64,000 nucleotides of DNA from Demequina litorisediminis (GCF_030161615.1 NZ_BSUN01000001.1:434001-498000), one strand, 5' to 3'. Counted from the stretch's first letter, positions 1 to 13,230 are shown. The notes: generated by a model from the letters alone, not told the origin. Made by a program: numbers and translations.

Positions 1-2677
1 TGGACGGCACCGCGAGCATCGAGCAGGCTTTCACCGTCACGGAGGACGAGGCGAGCGCGCAGGTGCTCTTTTTCGTGGGCTCGGACGGCTCGGCCGAGAA
101 CTCCGTCTGCGTCGACAACGTCGCGATCCTGGCCGCGGGCACGGAGTTGGTCCCCGACGGCGGCTTCGACGAGGGTCAGGGGGCGTGGTTCACCAGTGGC
201 GTCTCCTCCACCACCGTCGCGGATTCCCTGTGCGTTGAGATTCCCGCGGCCTCCGCGCCAGGTAATCCCTGGGACGCGATCGTGGGCCTCAACGACCTGA
301 CGCTGCCTTCGGGCGACTACGTGCTCGCCTTCGACGCCAGCGGCACGCAGTCGGTACGTGGCCTGGTGGGCCTCCAAGCCGCGCCATACACCGTGTTCGG
401 CGAGGTCGTGGAGACCCCGGGCGATGGCACGCGCCTCACGAGCGCGTTCACCATCAACGAGGAGACGACCGGCGCACAGGTCGCCTTCCAGGTGGGAGGC
501 AAGACCACCGACTGGACCTTCTGCGTCGACAACGTGTCGCTCATGCTGGGCGGGACACTGCCGCCGTACTCCCCTGAGACCGGCCCGCGCGTGCGCGTCA
601 ACCAAGTGGGCTACCTGACCCACGGCCCCAAGGAGGCCACCCTCGTCACGGCCGCAGAGGACCCCGTCGCGTGGGACCTCGCCGCGGAGGACGGCTCCAC
701 CGTGGCATCGGGCACCACCACCCCGCTGGGCGAGGACGCCTCGGCCGGACTGACCGTGCACGGCATCGACTTCTCCGACGTCACCGAGCCCGGCACGTAC
801 ACGCTGAGCGCTGACGGCGAGACGTCCTACGCGTTCGAGATCGGCACCGAGGCCTACGCCACGCTGCGCACCGACGCCCTGAACTACTTCTACCTGGCAC
901 GTTCCGGCATCGATATCGATGCCGCGATCGTGGGCGACGACTACGCCCGCGAGGCCGGCCACGTGTCCTCGCCCTCGGACGGCACTACCAACAAGGGTGA
1001 CCTCGACGTGCCGTGTCAGAACGCCGCGGATGCCGAGGCGGTCTACGGGGAGCCATGGACGTGCGGCTACACGCTGGACGTGGTGGGTGGCTGGTACGAC
1101 GCGGGAGACCACGGCAAGTACGTGGTCAACGGCGGCATCGCCACCGCGCAGTTGCTCGGCACGTTCGAGCGCAGCAAGACCGCTCCGACGGCGCAGGCGG
1201 GCGCGCTCGCCGACGGCACGCTCGCCGTCCCCGAGACCGACAACGGCGTGCCCGATGTCCTCGACGAGGCCCGCTGGGAACTCGAGTTCATGATGGCGAT
1301 GCAAGTACCCGACGGCGAGCAATATGCCGGCATGGTGCACCACAAGATCCACGACGACGGCTGGACAGGTTTGCCGCTGCTGCCCGCCGCTGACCCACAG
1401 GTCCGCGAGCCTGCATCGGCCATCGACCGCCGCGACCCTGAACCTTGCCGCCACCGCGGCACAGGGAGCGCGCCTGTGGGCCCCGTACGACGCCGAGTTC
1501 GCCGCCACGCTGCTCGCCACCGCGCGCAGCACCTGGGCTGCGGCACTCGCGACGCCCGACTTGTACGCCCCTGCGGCGGACGGTGCCGACGGCGGCGGCC
1601 CCTATGACGACGATGACGTGAGCGACGAGTTCTACTGGGCCGCCGCGGAGCTCTTCCTCACCACCGGCGAGGCGGAGTTCGAGGACTACCTGCTGTCCTC
1701 ACCCGTGGCCGGCGCCGACTCGTTCCCGGTGGGCGGCTTCAGTTGGGATTCGCTCGGGGCCATCGCCAAGATGGACCTCGCCACCGTGCCCAATGACTTC
1801 GAGGCCCGCGACGCGGTCACCGCCCAGGTGATCGCGGGCGCCGAGGGCATCCTGGCGGAGCAGCAGGCGCAGGAGTTCGGACTCGCGCTGCCGGACGACG
1901 GCTTCGTGTGGGGCTCCAACGCCTCGGTACTGAACAACCAGGTGGTCCTCGCCACGGCGTTCGACCTCACGGGAGAGGGCGACTTCGCCGACGCGGTCGT
2001 CGAGTCCATGGACTACCTCCTGGGGCGCAACGCCCTCAACGTGTCCTACGTGACCGGCTACGGCGACGTCACGAGCGAGAACCAGCACTCCCGGTGGTTC
2101 GCCGCACCATTGAGTGACGCGCTCCCCCACCCGCCCGCCGGCTCGGTGGCAGGTGGCCCCAACGCCGATGTGGGCACGTGGGACCCGACCATCTCCGGCC
2201 TGTACCCGGACGACGATTGCGCACCCCAGTTCTGCTACGTCGACCACATCCAGTCGTGGGCCACCAACGAGATCACCGTCAACTGGAACTCCGCGCTGAG
2301 CCTGGGTGGCGTCGTGGCTCGCGGACCAGGAACAGGCCGCTCCGGTGGTCGAGGCCTGCGAGGTCGAGTACATCGTGCACGGATCGTGGCCCGCGGGTTA
2401 CACCACGCAGATCTGGATCACCAACACGTCCACCGCCCCCACGGCGGGCTGGGAACTCACCTGGTCCTACCCGGCGGATGACGCGGTGGGGCGCCAGGCG
2501 TGGAGCGCGGCGTGGTCACAGGACGGCGCGACGGTGACAGCGGCCTCGCTGCCGTGGAACGGGCGCCTGGCGGCCGGGCAGCGGACCACCATCGGGTTTA
2601 TCGGTGAGCCCGGCACGCTGGCCGATGCTCCCCCGGAGCAGTTCTGGCTGAACGGGGAGCCCTGCACCACAGGGTGA
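1..2677 (+). CDS. Secreted family-9 endoglucanase with CBM4/9-like and CBM2-like modules (5' partial)
   Basis: Endo-acting glycoside hydrolase of family GH9, cleaving beta-1,4-glucan outside the cell. Order from the left edge: end of one carbohydrate-binding module, a second CBM4/9-like module (each closing with a CVDNV motif), an Ig-like CelD_N domain beginning RVRVNQVGY, and the GH9 barrel with catalytic-base motif GWYDAGDHGKYV and C-terminal acid motif ATNEITVNWNSAL. A CBM2-like cellulose-binding domain closes the protein. The start and signal peptide lie left of the window. Apparent frameshifts sit at AGCCT 1408-1412 and 2299-2303; restoring AGCT gives QVRELHRPS and ALSWVASWLADQ. Family assignment is firm; the exact substrate is inferred. 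Confidence 0.93.
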
Positions 2678-2712
2678 ACCGTGCCAGCGCCGGGCGGTGG
2701 TGAAATAGGTGG

Positions 2713-3760
2713 ATGAGGACCGACGACTTCCTTCGCCTGTTGCCGAAGACCGAACTCCACTGCCATTTCGCCTCCACGATGGATGCCGCCCGGCTCATCG
2801 CGCTCGCGGACCGCGAGGGCGTCGAACTTCCCACCACCGACCCGGAAGCCCTGTTCGACTACGACGACCTCGCGGACTTCCTGGTGGCGTTCCGTGCGGC
2901 GCACCAGGTGATGACGACCGCCGATGACTTCGCTCGCGTTGCGTACGACGGCGTGAGGGCCGCGGTCGCCTCGGGTGCGCTGCGGTACGGCGAGTACGCC
3001 ATCAACCCGCAGTACTTCTGGCCGCGCGGCATGAGGTACCGCGAGATGCTCGACCCCATGATCGACGGGCTCCGTGCGGCCGAGGCCGACCTCGGGGTGC
3101 CGTTCCGACTCGTTGTCGCGATCAATCGACACGATTCGGCCGCGTCGGCGGTCGAACTCGTCCAGACCGTCCTCGACAACCCCCTGCCCGAGGTGGTCGG
3201 CATCGGCATGGACGACCTCACGCCGGAGCCTCACCGAGGACCCGGCACGGTTCGCCGAGGCGTACGCGCTCGCCCGCCGTGGCGGGCTCAAGACCACCGC
3301 CCATGCCGGCGAGCGCCACCTCGACTCGTCCGAGAACGTGCGCATCGCGATCGAGGACCTTCAGGTGGACCGCGTGGACCACGGCTACATGATCGTGGAG
3401 GACGAGGCGCTCGTGGCACGCGCACGCGAGTCGCAGATCCCGTTCGCCTGCACCCCGATCTCGACCACCATCTGTTCCGGTTGGACCATCGACGCCGACC
3501 ACCGCATCGCGCAGATGGTGCGCGCGAGGCTCAACGTGTCGTTCTCCACGGATGACGCGCTGTTCTTCCGCACCGACGTGGGCCGCGAGTTCCGCGAGGC
3601 TCTGCCCGCGCTTGGCCTCGACCTCGACGATGCGCGCCGTATCTCCCTTGCGGGCGTCGAGGGCGCGCTGTGCGACGACGACCTCAAGGCAACGCTGCGG
3701 GCCCGCTTCACCGGCGAGATCGCCTCCCTCGACGCGGCGCTCGCGGATGCCGACGCCTGA
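2713..3760 (+). CDS. add: Adenosine deaminase
   Basis: Zinc-dependent purine salvage enzyme converting adenosine to inosine in the cytoplasm. It begins LRLLPKTELHCHFAST (the metal-binding HxH appears as HCH), has the family TAHAGE motif, and ends with the metal/catalytic segment STDDALFF. The length of about 348 residues is normal. One apparent frameshift at AGCCT 3227-3231 is repaired to TPELTEDPARFAEAYALAR. The stop region overlaps the start of the next gene by 14 bases, so the two are probably co-transcribed. Confidence 0.93.
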
Positions 3761-4235
3761 GCCCTCGGGCGTGGCGCGGTCCAGCGCGGTGCGGCCCGTC
3801 GTGGTCTTCGACGGCGACTGCGGCCTGTGCAACGGGTTCGTGGCGTGGCTCATTCGCCACGACCCCGAGGCGACGTTCCTCATTGCGGGTTCCGCGGGCG
3901 AGGCGGGTCAGGCGGCACTAGCCGCCATGGGGCTGCCTGCCCAGGTCGCGGAGTCGACGCTGGTGGTCGCCACCGCGAACGGGCCGGCGCTGCGGTCCGA
4001 TGCCGTCCTGACGGTCCTCGCGGGGCTGGGACGCCCGTGGCGTGCGGCCGCAGCCACGGGGCGCGCGGTACCTCGAGCGTGGCGCGACAGGCTCTATCGG
4101 TTCGTGGCGGCGCGGCGGCCTCGTAGCGCCGCCGAGGATGCCGCCTGCGGCACGCCGCCTGCCGCCCTCGTGACGGCGTGGCGGGCCCGGCTCGCCTCGG
4201 CCGATGACGTGGCCGCGCTGAGCGCCACCCGGTAG
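3747..4235 (+). CDS. DCC-family thiol-disulfide oxidoreductase-like protein (DUF393)
   Basis: Small cytoplasmic protein of about 162 residues with the DCC hallmark VVFDGDCGLCNGFVAWL, whose CxxC pair (CGLC) gives the predicted redox function; substrate unknown. The ATG at 3747 overlaps the end of add. A later GTG at 3771 would still keep the motif. No frameshift was detected. The function is inferred from the motif only. Confidence 0.85.
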   Translation: MPTPEPSGVARSSAVRPVVVFDGDCGLCNGFVAWLIRHDPEATFLIAGSAGEAGQAALAAMGLPAQVAESTLVVATANGPALRSDAVLTVLAGLGRPWRAAAATGRAVPRAWRDRLYRFVAARRPRSAAEDAACGTPPAALVTAWRARLASADDVAALSATR

Positions 4236-4255
4236 CCTCTCGACGCCAGAAACAG

Positions 4256-4285
4256 AAAAACTCCCCACTGAGAAGTGAGGAGTTT
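4256..4285 (-). terminator. Intrinsic terminator downstream of tRNA-Glu
   Basis: On the minus strand a stem AAACTCC.CACT pairs with AGTG.GGAGTTT, followed by a run of T (the five A bases at 4256-4260). It lies 7 bases past the 3' end of the tRNA and also closes off the convergent DCC-family gene. Confidence 0.8.
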
Positions 4286-4291
4286 CATCCG

Positions 4292-4364
4292 TAGCCCCGA
4301 CGGGATTCGAACCCGCGCTACCGCCTTGAGAGGGCGGCGTGCTAGGCCGCTACACAACGGGGCC
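4292..4364 (-). tRNA. tRNA-Glu (anticodon CTC)
   Basis: Full cloverleaf of 73 nt on the minus strand. The acceptor stem GGCCCCG pairs with CGGGGCT (one G-T pair). The anticodon arm is CCGCC-CTCTCAA-GGCGG with anticodon CTC, and the T arm is GCGGG-TTCGAAT-CCCGT. CCA is not encoded. This tRNA is the substrate of the gltX product encoded 6 kb away. Confidence 0.95.
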
Positions 4365-4533
4365 CTACCTGCTCCGGCCCCCATTCGGGCGGCTGGCGCG
4401 AGATAAGACTCTACAGCATGGTTCGCACAGAATCCAAATCGGCTCCGCGGGCCGCTCAGGACCATCGAAAGCCCTCCCCCGGCGGCGGCAATCTCGCCGC
4501 TCCTCTTGCGCGCCGTGCGACTCGTTATGTAAA

Positions 4534-4554
4534 GTTGAGCGTAGTCGACTCAAT
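4534..4554 (+). promoter_or_regulatory. HAIR-type HspR operator upstream of clpB
   Basis: Inverted repeat TTGAG (4535-4539) and CTCAA (4549-4553) separated by 9 bases, close to the actinobacterial HAIR consensus CTTGAGT-N7-ACTCAAG bound by the heat-shock repressor HspR. It lies 40 bases before the clpB start. The match is seen in the sequence; binding by HspR is inferred because hspR is not in the window. Confidence 0.75.
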
Positions 4555-4593
4555 CCGAGCCGTACACCCTCGATAGGACAGGAGGCCCACACC

Positions 4594-6757
4594 ATGACCA
4601 CCACCCCTCAGGCTCCTGAGACGCAGGAGCAGTCCGCCCTGGAGCAGTTCGGACAGGACTTCACCGCGCTTGCCGAGGCAGGCTCCCTCGACCCCGTCAT
4701 CGGCCGCGACGAGGAGATCCGCCGCGTCATGCAGGTCCTCACGCGGCGCACCAAGAACAACGCCGTCCTCATCGGCGAGCCTGGCGTCGGCAAGACCGCC
4801 ATCGTCGAGGGCCTCGCGCAGCGCATCGTCGCCGGCGACGTGCCCTCCTCCCTCAAGGACCGGCGCGTCATCGAGATCGCTATGAGGCTCGGTCGTCGCG
4901 GGCGCCGCCTACCGCGGCCAGTTCGAGGAGCGCCTCAAGGCCATCCTCGCGGAGGTCGAGGCGGCCGAGGGGCGCATCGTGCTCTTCGTCGACGAGCTCC
5001 ACACCATCGTGGGCGCGGGCAAGGCCGACGGCTCCGTGGACGCCGGCAACATCCTCAAGCCGATGCTCGCGCGCGGCAAGCCTGCGCATGATCGGCGCCA
5101 CCACTCTTGCCGAGTACCGGGAACACATCGAGACCGACAGCGCGCTCGAACGTCGCTTCCAGCCCGTCTACGTGGGCGAGCCTTCGATCGACGACACGGT
5201 GGCGATTCTGCGCGGCCTCCAGGAGAAGTACGAGGTCCATCACGGCGTGAAGATCACCGATCAGGCGATCGTCGCATCGGCCCGGCTGTCCGACCGCTAC
5301 ATCAGCGACCGGTTCCTGCCGGATAAGGCGGTGGACCTCATCGACGAGGCGACGAGTGCCCTGCGCATGCAGGCTCGACTCCATGCCGCTTGACCTCGAC
5401 AGGGCGCGCCGGCGCATCATGCAACTCGAGATCGAGCGCACTCAGGTGGCCAAGGACAAGGCTGCGCGGGCGCGCCGCGACGAGATTGACGAGGAGATCA
5501 GTCGCCTCCGGGAGGACTCCGAGCGCCTCAGCATGCGCTGGGCGCGCGAGAAGGACCTCATCGTGCGGGTCTCGTCGGCGACCGAACGCCTCGAGGCCCT
5601 GCGCGGCGATCTTGAGCGTGCCGAACGCTACGGCGAGCCTCGAGACCGCCGGTCGCATCCGCTACGGCGACATTCCGGCCGCCGAGCGGGAGATGGCCGA
5701 TGCGCGGGCCCAGTTGGACGCCATCGACGCCTCGGAGCGCATGCTGCGCGAGGAGGTCACGGGCGAGGACATCGCGGCCGTGGTGGCCCGCTGGACCGGC
5801 GTGCCGGTCGAGAAGCCTGCTGACGGACGAGTCCGCGAAGCCTGGGCCACCTGGAGGACAGGTTGCATCAGCGGGTGGTGGGCCAGGACCGTGCCATTGC
5901 GAGCGTCTCGGACGCGATCAGGCGGGCACGGGCCGGCATCTCCGACGAGCACCGACCCATCGGCTCTTTCCTGTTCCTGGGTCCCACGGGCGTGGGTAAG
6001 ACCGAACTGGCGCGAGCCCTGGCCGAGCAACTGTTCGATGACGAGCGAGCCATGATTCGGCTCGACATGTCCGAGTACATGGAGTCCCACGCCGTGAGTC
6101 GACTCATCGGCTCACCCCCGGGATACATCGGCTACGAGCAGGGTGGACAGGCTCACGGAGGCGGTGCGGCGCAGGCCGTACAGCATCGTCCTGTTCGACG
6201 AGGTTGAGAAGGCGCATCCCGACGTCTGGAACGTGCTGCTGCAGGTTCTCGACGACGGCCGGCTCACCGATGGCCGCGGCAGGACGGTGGACTTCACCAA
6301 CACCATCCTGGTGATGACCAGCAACCTCGGCTCCGACGTGGTGCTCGCCTGGGATGGCCTGGACCGTGCCGCACTCGAGGCGGACCTGCACCAGGTGCTG
6401 CGCCGTGCGTTCCGTCCCGAGTTCCTCAACCGCCTGGACGATGTGGTGGTCTTCGACCGCATCGACCCCGCCGCGATGGACGGCATCGTCGCCACGGAAC
6501 TGGCGAAGACCGCTGCGCGGCTGCAGCGGCAGAAGGGCATCGCCCTGACGGTCAGCGAGCCGCTGAGGGAGGCGCTGGCGCGCGATGGATTCGACCCTGC
6601 GTTCGGGGCGCGTCCGCTCAAGCGGCTCATTCAGACGCGCGTGCTCGACGCGCTCGCCCGCCGCATCGTCGATGGCGAGATCCACGACGGCGCCACGGTG
6701 GCGGCCGACTGGGACGGCGAGCGGGTGACCCTTGCGGTCACCCCGGCCGCGGCTTAA
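4594..6757 (+). CDS. clpB: ClpB-type disaggregase lacking the N-terminal domain
   Basis: Hexameric AAA+ chaperone that rescues aggregated proteins with DnaK. About 718 residues after repair. It starts directly at the first AAA+ module ([18 protein letters not shown], Walker A GEPGVGKT, Walker B LFVDELHT). A coiled-coil M domain follows (from [18 protein letters not shown]), then the second AAA+ module (Walker A GPTGVGKT, Walker [11 protein letters not shown]). The usual Clp_N domain of about 140 residues is missing, and upstream sequence does not encode one. Seven apparent frameshifts at AGCCT/AGGCT, including 4884, 5079, 5371, 5636, 5814, 5839 and 6149, all repair to conserved residues. The M domain argues for ClpB over ClpC. 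Confidence 0.9.
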
Positions 6758-6770
6758 GCCGGCGTTCGCG

Positions 6771-6802
6771 ACGCCCCGCACCGCCTTCGCGGTGTGGGGC
6801 GT
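6771..6802 (+). terminator. Strong GC hairpin terminator after clpB
   Basis: ACGCCCCGCACCGC pairs with GCGGTGTGGGGCGT around a short loop, starting 14 bases after the clpB stop. There is no clear T run, as is common in high-GC actinobacteria, so termination is inferred. Confidence 0.6.
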
Positions 6803-6854
6803 CGTGGAGCGTGCGGCGTCGTCACGCGCAGCGTCGTGGCGAGCGGTTCCCTCG

Positions 6855-7031
6855 TCACCGCGGCTCGGCGTGCGTGGCGCGCCACTGGTCGATCAGCGCC
6901 TGCTCCTTCGCACTCGGGGCGCGGCAGCCGCAGTGCTCCTGATGCGCCCAGTGCCACTGGCCGCGCTCGTCCTCGCTTGGCTTCGCCGGCATCCGGTGGT
7001 CCTGGTGCCAGTCGCGATTGATCGTGCCCAT
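6855..7031 (-). CDS. Small conserved actinobacterial protein, 58 residues
   Basis: Reads MGTINRDWHQDHRMPAKPSE and then a His/Cys-rich core HWAHQEHCGCR. From memory this resembles small actinobacterial hypothetical proteins sharing an NRDWHxxHRMP opening and an HCGCR motif. The ATG at 7031 is preceded by AGGGAGA at good spacing. A longer upstream extension in the same frame looks non-coding. The Cys/His cluster suggests metal binding, but no function is known to me. Confidence 0.72.
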   Translation of the reverse strand: MGTINRDWHQDHRMPAKPSEDERGQWHWAHQEHCGCRAPSAKEQALIDQWRATHAEPR

Positions 7032-7186
7032 GCGTCTCCCTGAGGGATGTCGGCGGGGACCTTTCGTCAGGCTACGCGCGTCCGCGGTGCCTCGACAAGA
7101 ACTCTCGGGACCTTCGTCCGATGCGCCGCGACGGCCCGATTCGTAGCGTGAAAGGACCGTTTTCAACGAAGAGAAGGGTTCATGTC

Positions 7187-7967
7187 ATGTCACGCACCTA
7201 TGTGGTGACCGGCTCCGCGTCCGGCATCGGCCGCGCCACCGCGTCGCTTCTGGAGGACCGCGGCCATCGCGTCATTGGGGTCGACCTCAAAGACGCCGAC
7301 GTCACGGTCGACCTCACCCAAGCGCACGACCGCGAGCGGCTGGTCGACGAGGTTTCGCAGGCTCGCTCAGGGATCCATCGACGCCATCGTGGCGGTCGCC
7401 GGGCTCGCCCAACCCATCCCCGCCACCGTGGCCGTGAACTACTTCGGCATGGTCGCGTCACTGGAGAACCTCCGCCCGCTCCTTGCCCGTTCCTCGGCGC
7501 CGCGAGCGGTGGGAGTCGCCTCGATGGCGAGCATCATGCCCACCGATGACGCACTCGTCGACGCGATGCTCACCTGGGACGAGCCCGCGGCGCTGCGCCG
7601 TGCCGAGGAACTCGCGGCGGACGAGGCGACGTCGGCGCTCATCTACGCCTCCACCAAAGCGGCGTTCTGTCGCTGGCTGCGGCGGCATGCGGCGACCGAT
7701 CGGTGGGCGGGCGCCTCGATCCCGCTCAACGCGGTCGCGCCGGGAGTCATTCGCACTCCGATGACGGCGTCGCTGACCTCGACGGCCGAGGCTCGCCAGC
7801 AACTCCTCCACCAGGTGCCGATGCCGCTGAACGGCATCGCGGAAGCCATCGCCGTGGCCTATCCGCTCGCCTGGCTCGCCAGCGAGGAGAACACGCACCT
7901 GTGCGGCCAGACGGTCTTCGTCGACGGCGGTTCGGACGTGGTGCTGCGGGGCGACACCACCTGGTGA
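7187..7967 (+). CDS. Short-chain dehydrogenase/reductase
   Basis: Classical SDR of about 259 residues. The NAD(P)-binding motif is TGSASGIG at the N-terminus, the catalytic Tyr-Lys pair sits in YASTK, and the C-terminal signature is GQTVFVDGGSD. It resembles hydroxysteroid/alcohol dehydrogenase-type SDRs; substrate unknown. The ATG at 7187 follows GAGAAGGG. One apparent frameshift at AGGCT 7359-7363 repairs to VSQLAQGSIDAIVAVAG. It appears monocistronic. Confidence 0.88.
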
Positions 7968-8033
7968 CAGGGCGACGCCTGACGCGATCACCCTGACAGG
8001 GTCCCCCTGACACCCTCACCCCGACACCCCGAC

Positions 8034-8123
8034 AATGTGAACCGGATCGCGCCTCGCCACGCCGGTCAGCGGCGGCTCCACGCCACCCTGGCCGGCGTGT
8101 CGCGCTCCGGACCGGTTCACATT
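8034..8123. repeat. Long imperfect palindrome between SDR gene and tRNA-Gln
   Basis: Outer arms AATGTGAACCGG (8034-8045) and CCGGTTCACATT (8112-8123) are exact inverse complements. Inner arms CACGCCGG (8058-8065) and CCGGCGTG (8092-8099) are also inverted. Flanks rich in CACCCC/GGGGTG extend the partial complementarity to roughly 8007-8150. The 270-base gap has no credible ORF. It could be a double regulator-binding site, a terminator, or a mobile palindromic element. Confidence 0.7.
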
Positions 8124-8204
8124 GCGGGGGTGCGGGGAGCGTCGGGTGTGGGGAGTGCTCCGAATGCGGAGAGAAGGCGGCCGATGCCGCACTCATCAGG
8201 GCAA

Positions 8205-8228
8205 CAAAAAAGCCCGCCGTAGCGGGCT
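8205..8228 (-). terminator. Intrinsic terminator of tRNA-Gln
   Basis: On the minus strand AGCCCGC-TACG-GCGGGCT is followed by six T, 9 bases beyond the tRNA 3' end. Textbook rho-independent form. Confidence 0.9.
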
Positions 8229-8237
8229 TTTTGCTGG

Positions 8238-8309
8238 CTGGCCTACCTGGACTCGAACCAAGACTAAAGGAACCAGAAACCTTCGTGCTGCCAATTACAC
8301 CATAGGCCA
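8238..8309 (-). tRNA. tRNA-Gln (anticodon CTG)
   Basis: Minus-strand cloverleaf of 72 nt. The acceptor TGGCCTA pairs with TAGGCCA, with discriminator G. The anticodon loop is TTCTGGT, reading CTG. The T loop is TTCGAGT. CCA is not encoded. The anticodon stem closes with a T-T mismatch. It lies near gltX, whose product usually charges both Glu and Gln tRNAs in such bacteria. Confidence 0.92.
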
Positions 8310-8409
8310 ACGGGCCCGTCCGAAGGCGGGCCAGTCGATCAACCCGAGGGGCCGACCGAGGAACAACTGTACCGGGTCGGAGCCGATGCTCCAAACCAGC
8401 GTCCCGCGA

Positions 8410-9448
8410 TCAGCCGAAGTAGACGTCCGCGAGCGTCTCACCCTCGACGACACCCTCGCTGACGAGCGCCCCGCACGCCGTCGCGAGGTCGTCCATCAAG
8501 GTGGCGAGGCTCCTCGGGGTCGCCATACGGATACTTGATGGCGGCGCTGATCGCGACCGGCCCACAGAGGATGACGTTTGCGCGAGTCATCACTAGCCCC
8601 ACCTGGAGCGGCGTGTCGCGCTGGCCCACTCGAAGGACGATCGCGTGGCCGCTTGAGGTCAGTCCCGAGGTCTGGGCGAAGACGTCGTTGACGGCCATGT
8701 CGACGGGCAGCCACACGGCATCGTCCGGGAGCGAGTCCACCACCACCGAGGTGGCACGCGTCCACTGCTCCTGAGCCGCGGTGTCGTCGGCGGGGTAGGG
8801 CCCTCGGTCCAGTCGCAGCAGCGCCACCTTCTGCGTGACCTCTGCGGGGTGCCGGTCCACCCAGACCTGTTCAGCGATGACCCGCAGGAAGTCGCCGTCG
8901 GTGCGCGCCGACCCGACGAGCGCCGCCACCACATCTGCGCGCGAGACGTCCACATCGAGGCGGGCAAGGTCACAGCCCACGGAACCGGTCGCGATGACGG
9001 TCTCCGTGCCTCCGCGGCCCAGGTAGAGGTCGGGCTGACGCAGCATGGGGATGGGCGCGTCGGTATCCATCGCGGCGGGTTCCACCCCCAGGAACTGCGT
9101 GATGGCGGCGAGGCTATCCGCGTATTCGACCACCTGCGCCTCATACGGGTAGCCGCGGCCCGCCATGCATTCCACGAGAGCGGTGCGGTCGATCCATTCC
9201 TGGTACGCCAACGCCGTGGCGCGCTCGACGTCAAGTGTTCTCGCGGCGGCGGTGGGAGTGGGGCTGGGCTCCGGGGCCGGCTCAGCGCCATCGGCGATGC
9301 GGATGCCTGCCACGACAGCGAACGCCGCGAGGCCGCCCACCACCAGGTGGCGCAGCCACGGGCGCCGCGGCCCTTCTGGGGGCGCGTCAACGTCGCGCGA
9401 CCCGCGCGCATGCGGATCCTCTACGACGACATACTCGGCCGGCGCCAT
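8410..9448 (-). CDS. Membrane-anchored protein of unknown function
   Basis: About 346 residues. A short cytoplasmic N-terminus is followed by one hydrophobic segment (LVVGGLAAFAVVAGIRIADG, about residues 35-55), a Pro/Thr-rich linker, and an external domain with three Cys. I do not recognise the domain. One apparent frameshift at AGGCT 8507-8511 replaces the last 40 or so residues; repair gives a C-terminus ending GVVEGETLADVYFG. It stands alone between tRNA-Gln and the HAD gene. Confidence 0.72.
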
Positions 9449-9542
9449 CGTCCCCTCCTGGGCGCGTCACTGCACCCCTCGCCAGCCTACGGCTGACCGC
9501 ACGCCACGGCTAGGGACGATTCATGCGCCGCCCCGCCGAGCC

Positions 9543-10307
9543 CTACAGGCCGAGGAGACCGGCGACCTCATCGAGACCACTCACCCGGACCGTGCGCTCG
9601 CCGAGGTCCGCGCCGTCATGACCGCTGCGGCGGGTGCCGGGACGGTCGAGCCAGATCCCCGTGAGCCCTGCGCGAGCCGCTCCCCCGCGTCAATGTCGGG
9701 CTCGTCGCCCACGTAGGCCACGGCATCGGCCGGCAGCGACAGCCGCGCGCACCCCTCGAGGAAGACGCGCGGGTCGGGCTTGCCGACGCCGAAGGTGTCG
9801 ACCCCCACGAACATCGTGACGCGCTCCAGCCCGCAGGCGGCGAGCCGAGCTCCTGATAGGCGAGGTTGGCGTTCGAGACCGAGCCGTACGGGATGCCTGC
9901 GGCGTCGAGCGCGTCGAGCATCGGCGCCGCGTCGGGGAACGGCTTCCAACCCTCCCGGAAGTGGCGCTCGAAGCCCGCGTCCCACACGTCGTAGGCGGCG
10001 TCGTCCAACGCGGGGCCACCGAACGTCGCGTGGAGGTCCTGTGCACGGCGCTTGCGCTGCTCACGGTGCGTCATCTCGCCGCGGGTGTGCGCCCTGTACC
10101 AACCGTCGCGGTCGTCGCGCCAGTGCGCCAGCACCGCCTCGGGGTCGGCGCCGGCGTCAAGATACTCGTCCGCGACCCTCAGGAGCGCATGGCGGAAGGC
10201 TCCCCTGGTGTCGACGAGGGTGTCGTCGACGTCCAGGAGCACACCGCGGATGGCGGGCCGGTCACCCCGGCCCACCCCGGCATCGGCCGTCTGTGCCTGT
10301 GACGCCG

Positions 10308-10311
<4 letters not shown>
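9543..10311 (-). CDS. HAD-superfamily hydrolase (phosphatase)
   Basis: HAD fold: nucleophile motif [11 protein letters not shown], motif II SNAN, and motif IV region [11 protein letters not shown] with GKPDPRVF before it. Likely a cytoplasmic phosphatase, substrate unknown. The GTG start overlaps the gltX stop (GTGA at 10308-10311), so it is translationally coupled. Two one-base losses at probable CGAGCTCG sites (near 9676 and 9846) scramble the reading. Repairs give [14 protein letters not shown] and [18 protein letters not shown]. Confidence 0.85.
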
Positions 10312-12677
<2,366 letters not shown>

Positions 12678-12743
12678 GGTCTCCAGCGTAGTGCCCGCGC
12701 CCCACCTGTCGCGGCGGGCCGCCCGCCCCTACGATGAGGAGGC

Positions 12744-13230
12744 ATGGCCCCCACCACGGTCGACGAGCCTGATCAGCCAGGGCGATGCACGTCTCGACGC
12801 GCTCCTCGTGCACGCCGATGCAGGCCGTGACCGCATCCTTGGCGACGCCTACCTCGGGCGCCGCACGGCCGACGTCCTGACCCACCTTCATGCTTGGCAC
12901 CTCCTCTTCTTTGACTGGATGGACGCGGAGTTTGCGCGCGAAGAGCCGGACTTCCCAGCCCCCGGCTATACCTGGCGTGATCTCACCGCCCTGAACGATG
13001 CGCTGTACATGGCGCACCGGCACTGGACATACCCGCAGGCACGCGACCTGCTGATCGAGTCGCACGCGAGAATGTGCGCCCTGTTGCGCCGGCTCGACGA
13101 CGACCGTCTCTTCGATACGGAAGCGCGACCGTGGCTGGGGCGCGAGTCGCTCGCCGAGGTGGCGCACGAGTGCCTGGGCAATCACTACGCCTGGGGCGAG
13201 GTGGTCCTGGCGAAGGCCGAGGCCGAGTGA
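12744..13230 (+). CDS. ClbS/DfsB-family four-helix bundle protein
   Basis: About 161 residues. After repair of AGCCT 12766-12770 it opens TTVDELISQGDARLDALL and keeps the family pattern of an HLHAWH metal-like cluster, WMDAEF, PGYTWRDLTALND and a C-terminal NHYAWGEVV. DinB-like superfamily. The namesake ClbS detoxifies colibactin in E. coli, but most members have unknown roles. ATG with GAGGAGG just upstream. Its stop overlaps the next start (GTGA), indicating coupling. Confidence 0.82.

Noticed and set aside
6758..7043. Plus-strand ORFs over the region after clpB
   Set aside because: They lack ribosome-binding sites and family features and lie antisense to the conserved 58-residue gene and across the terminator hairpin.
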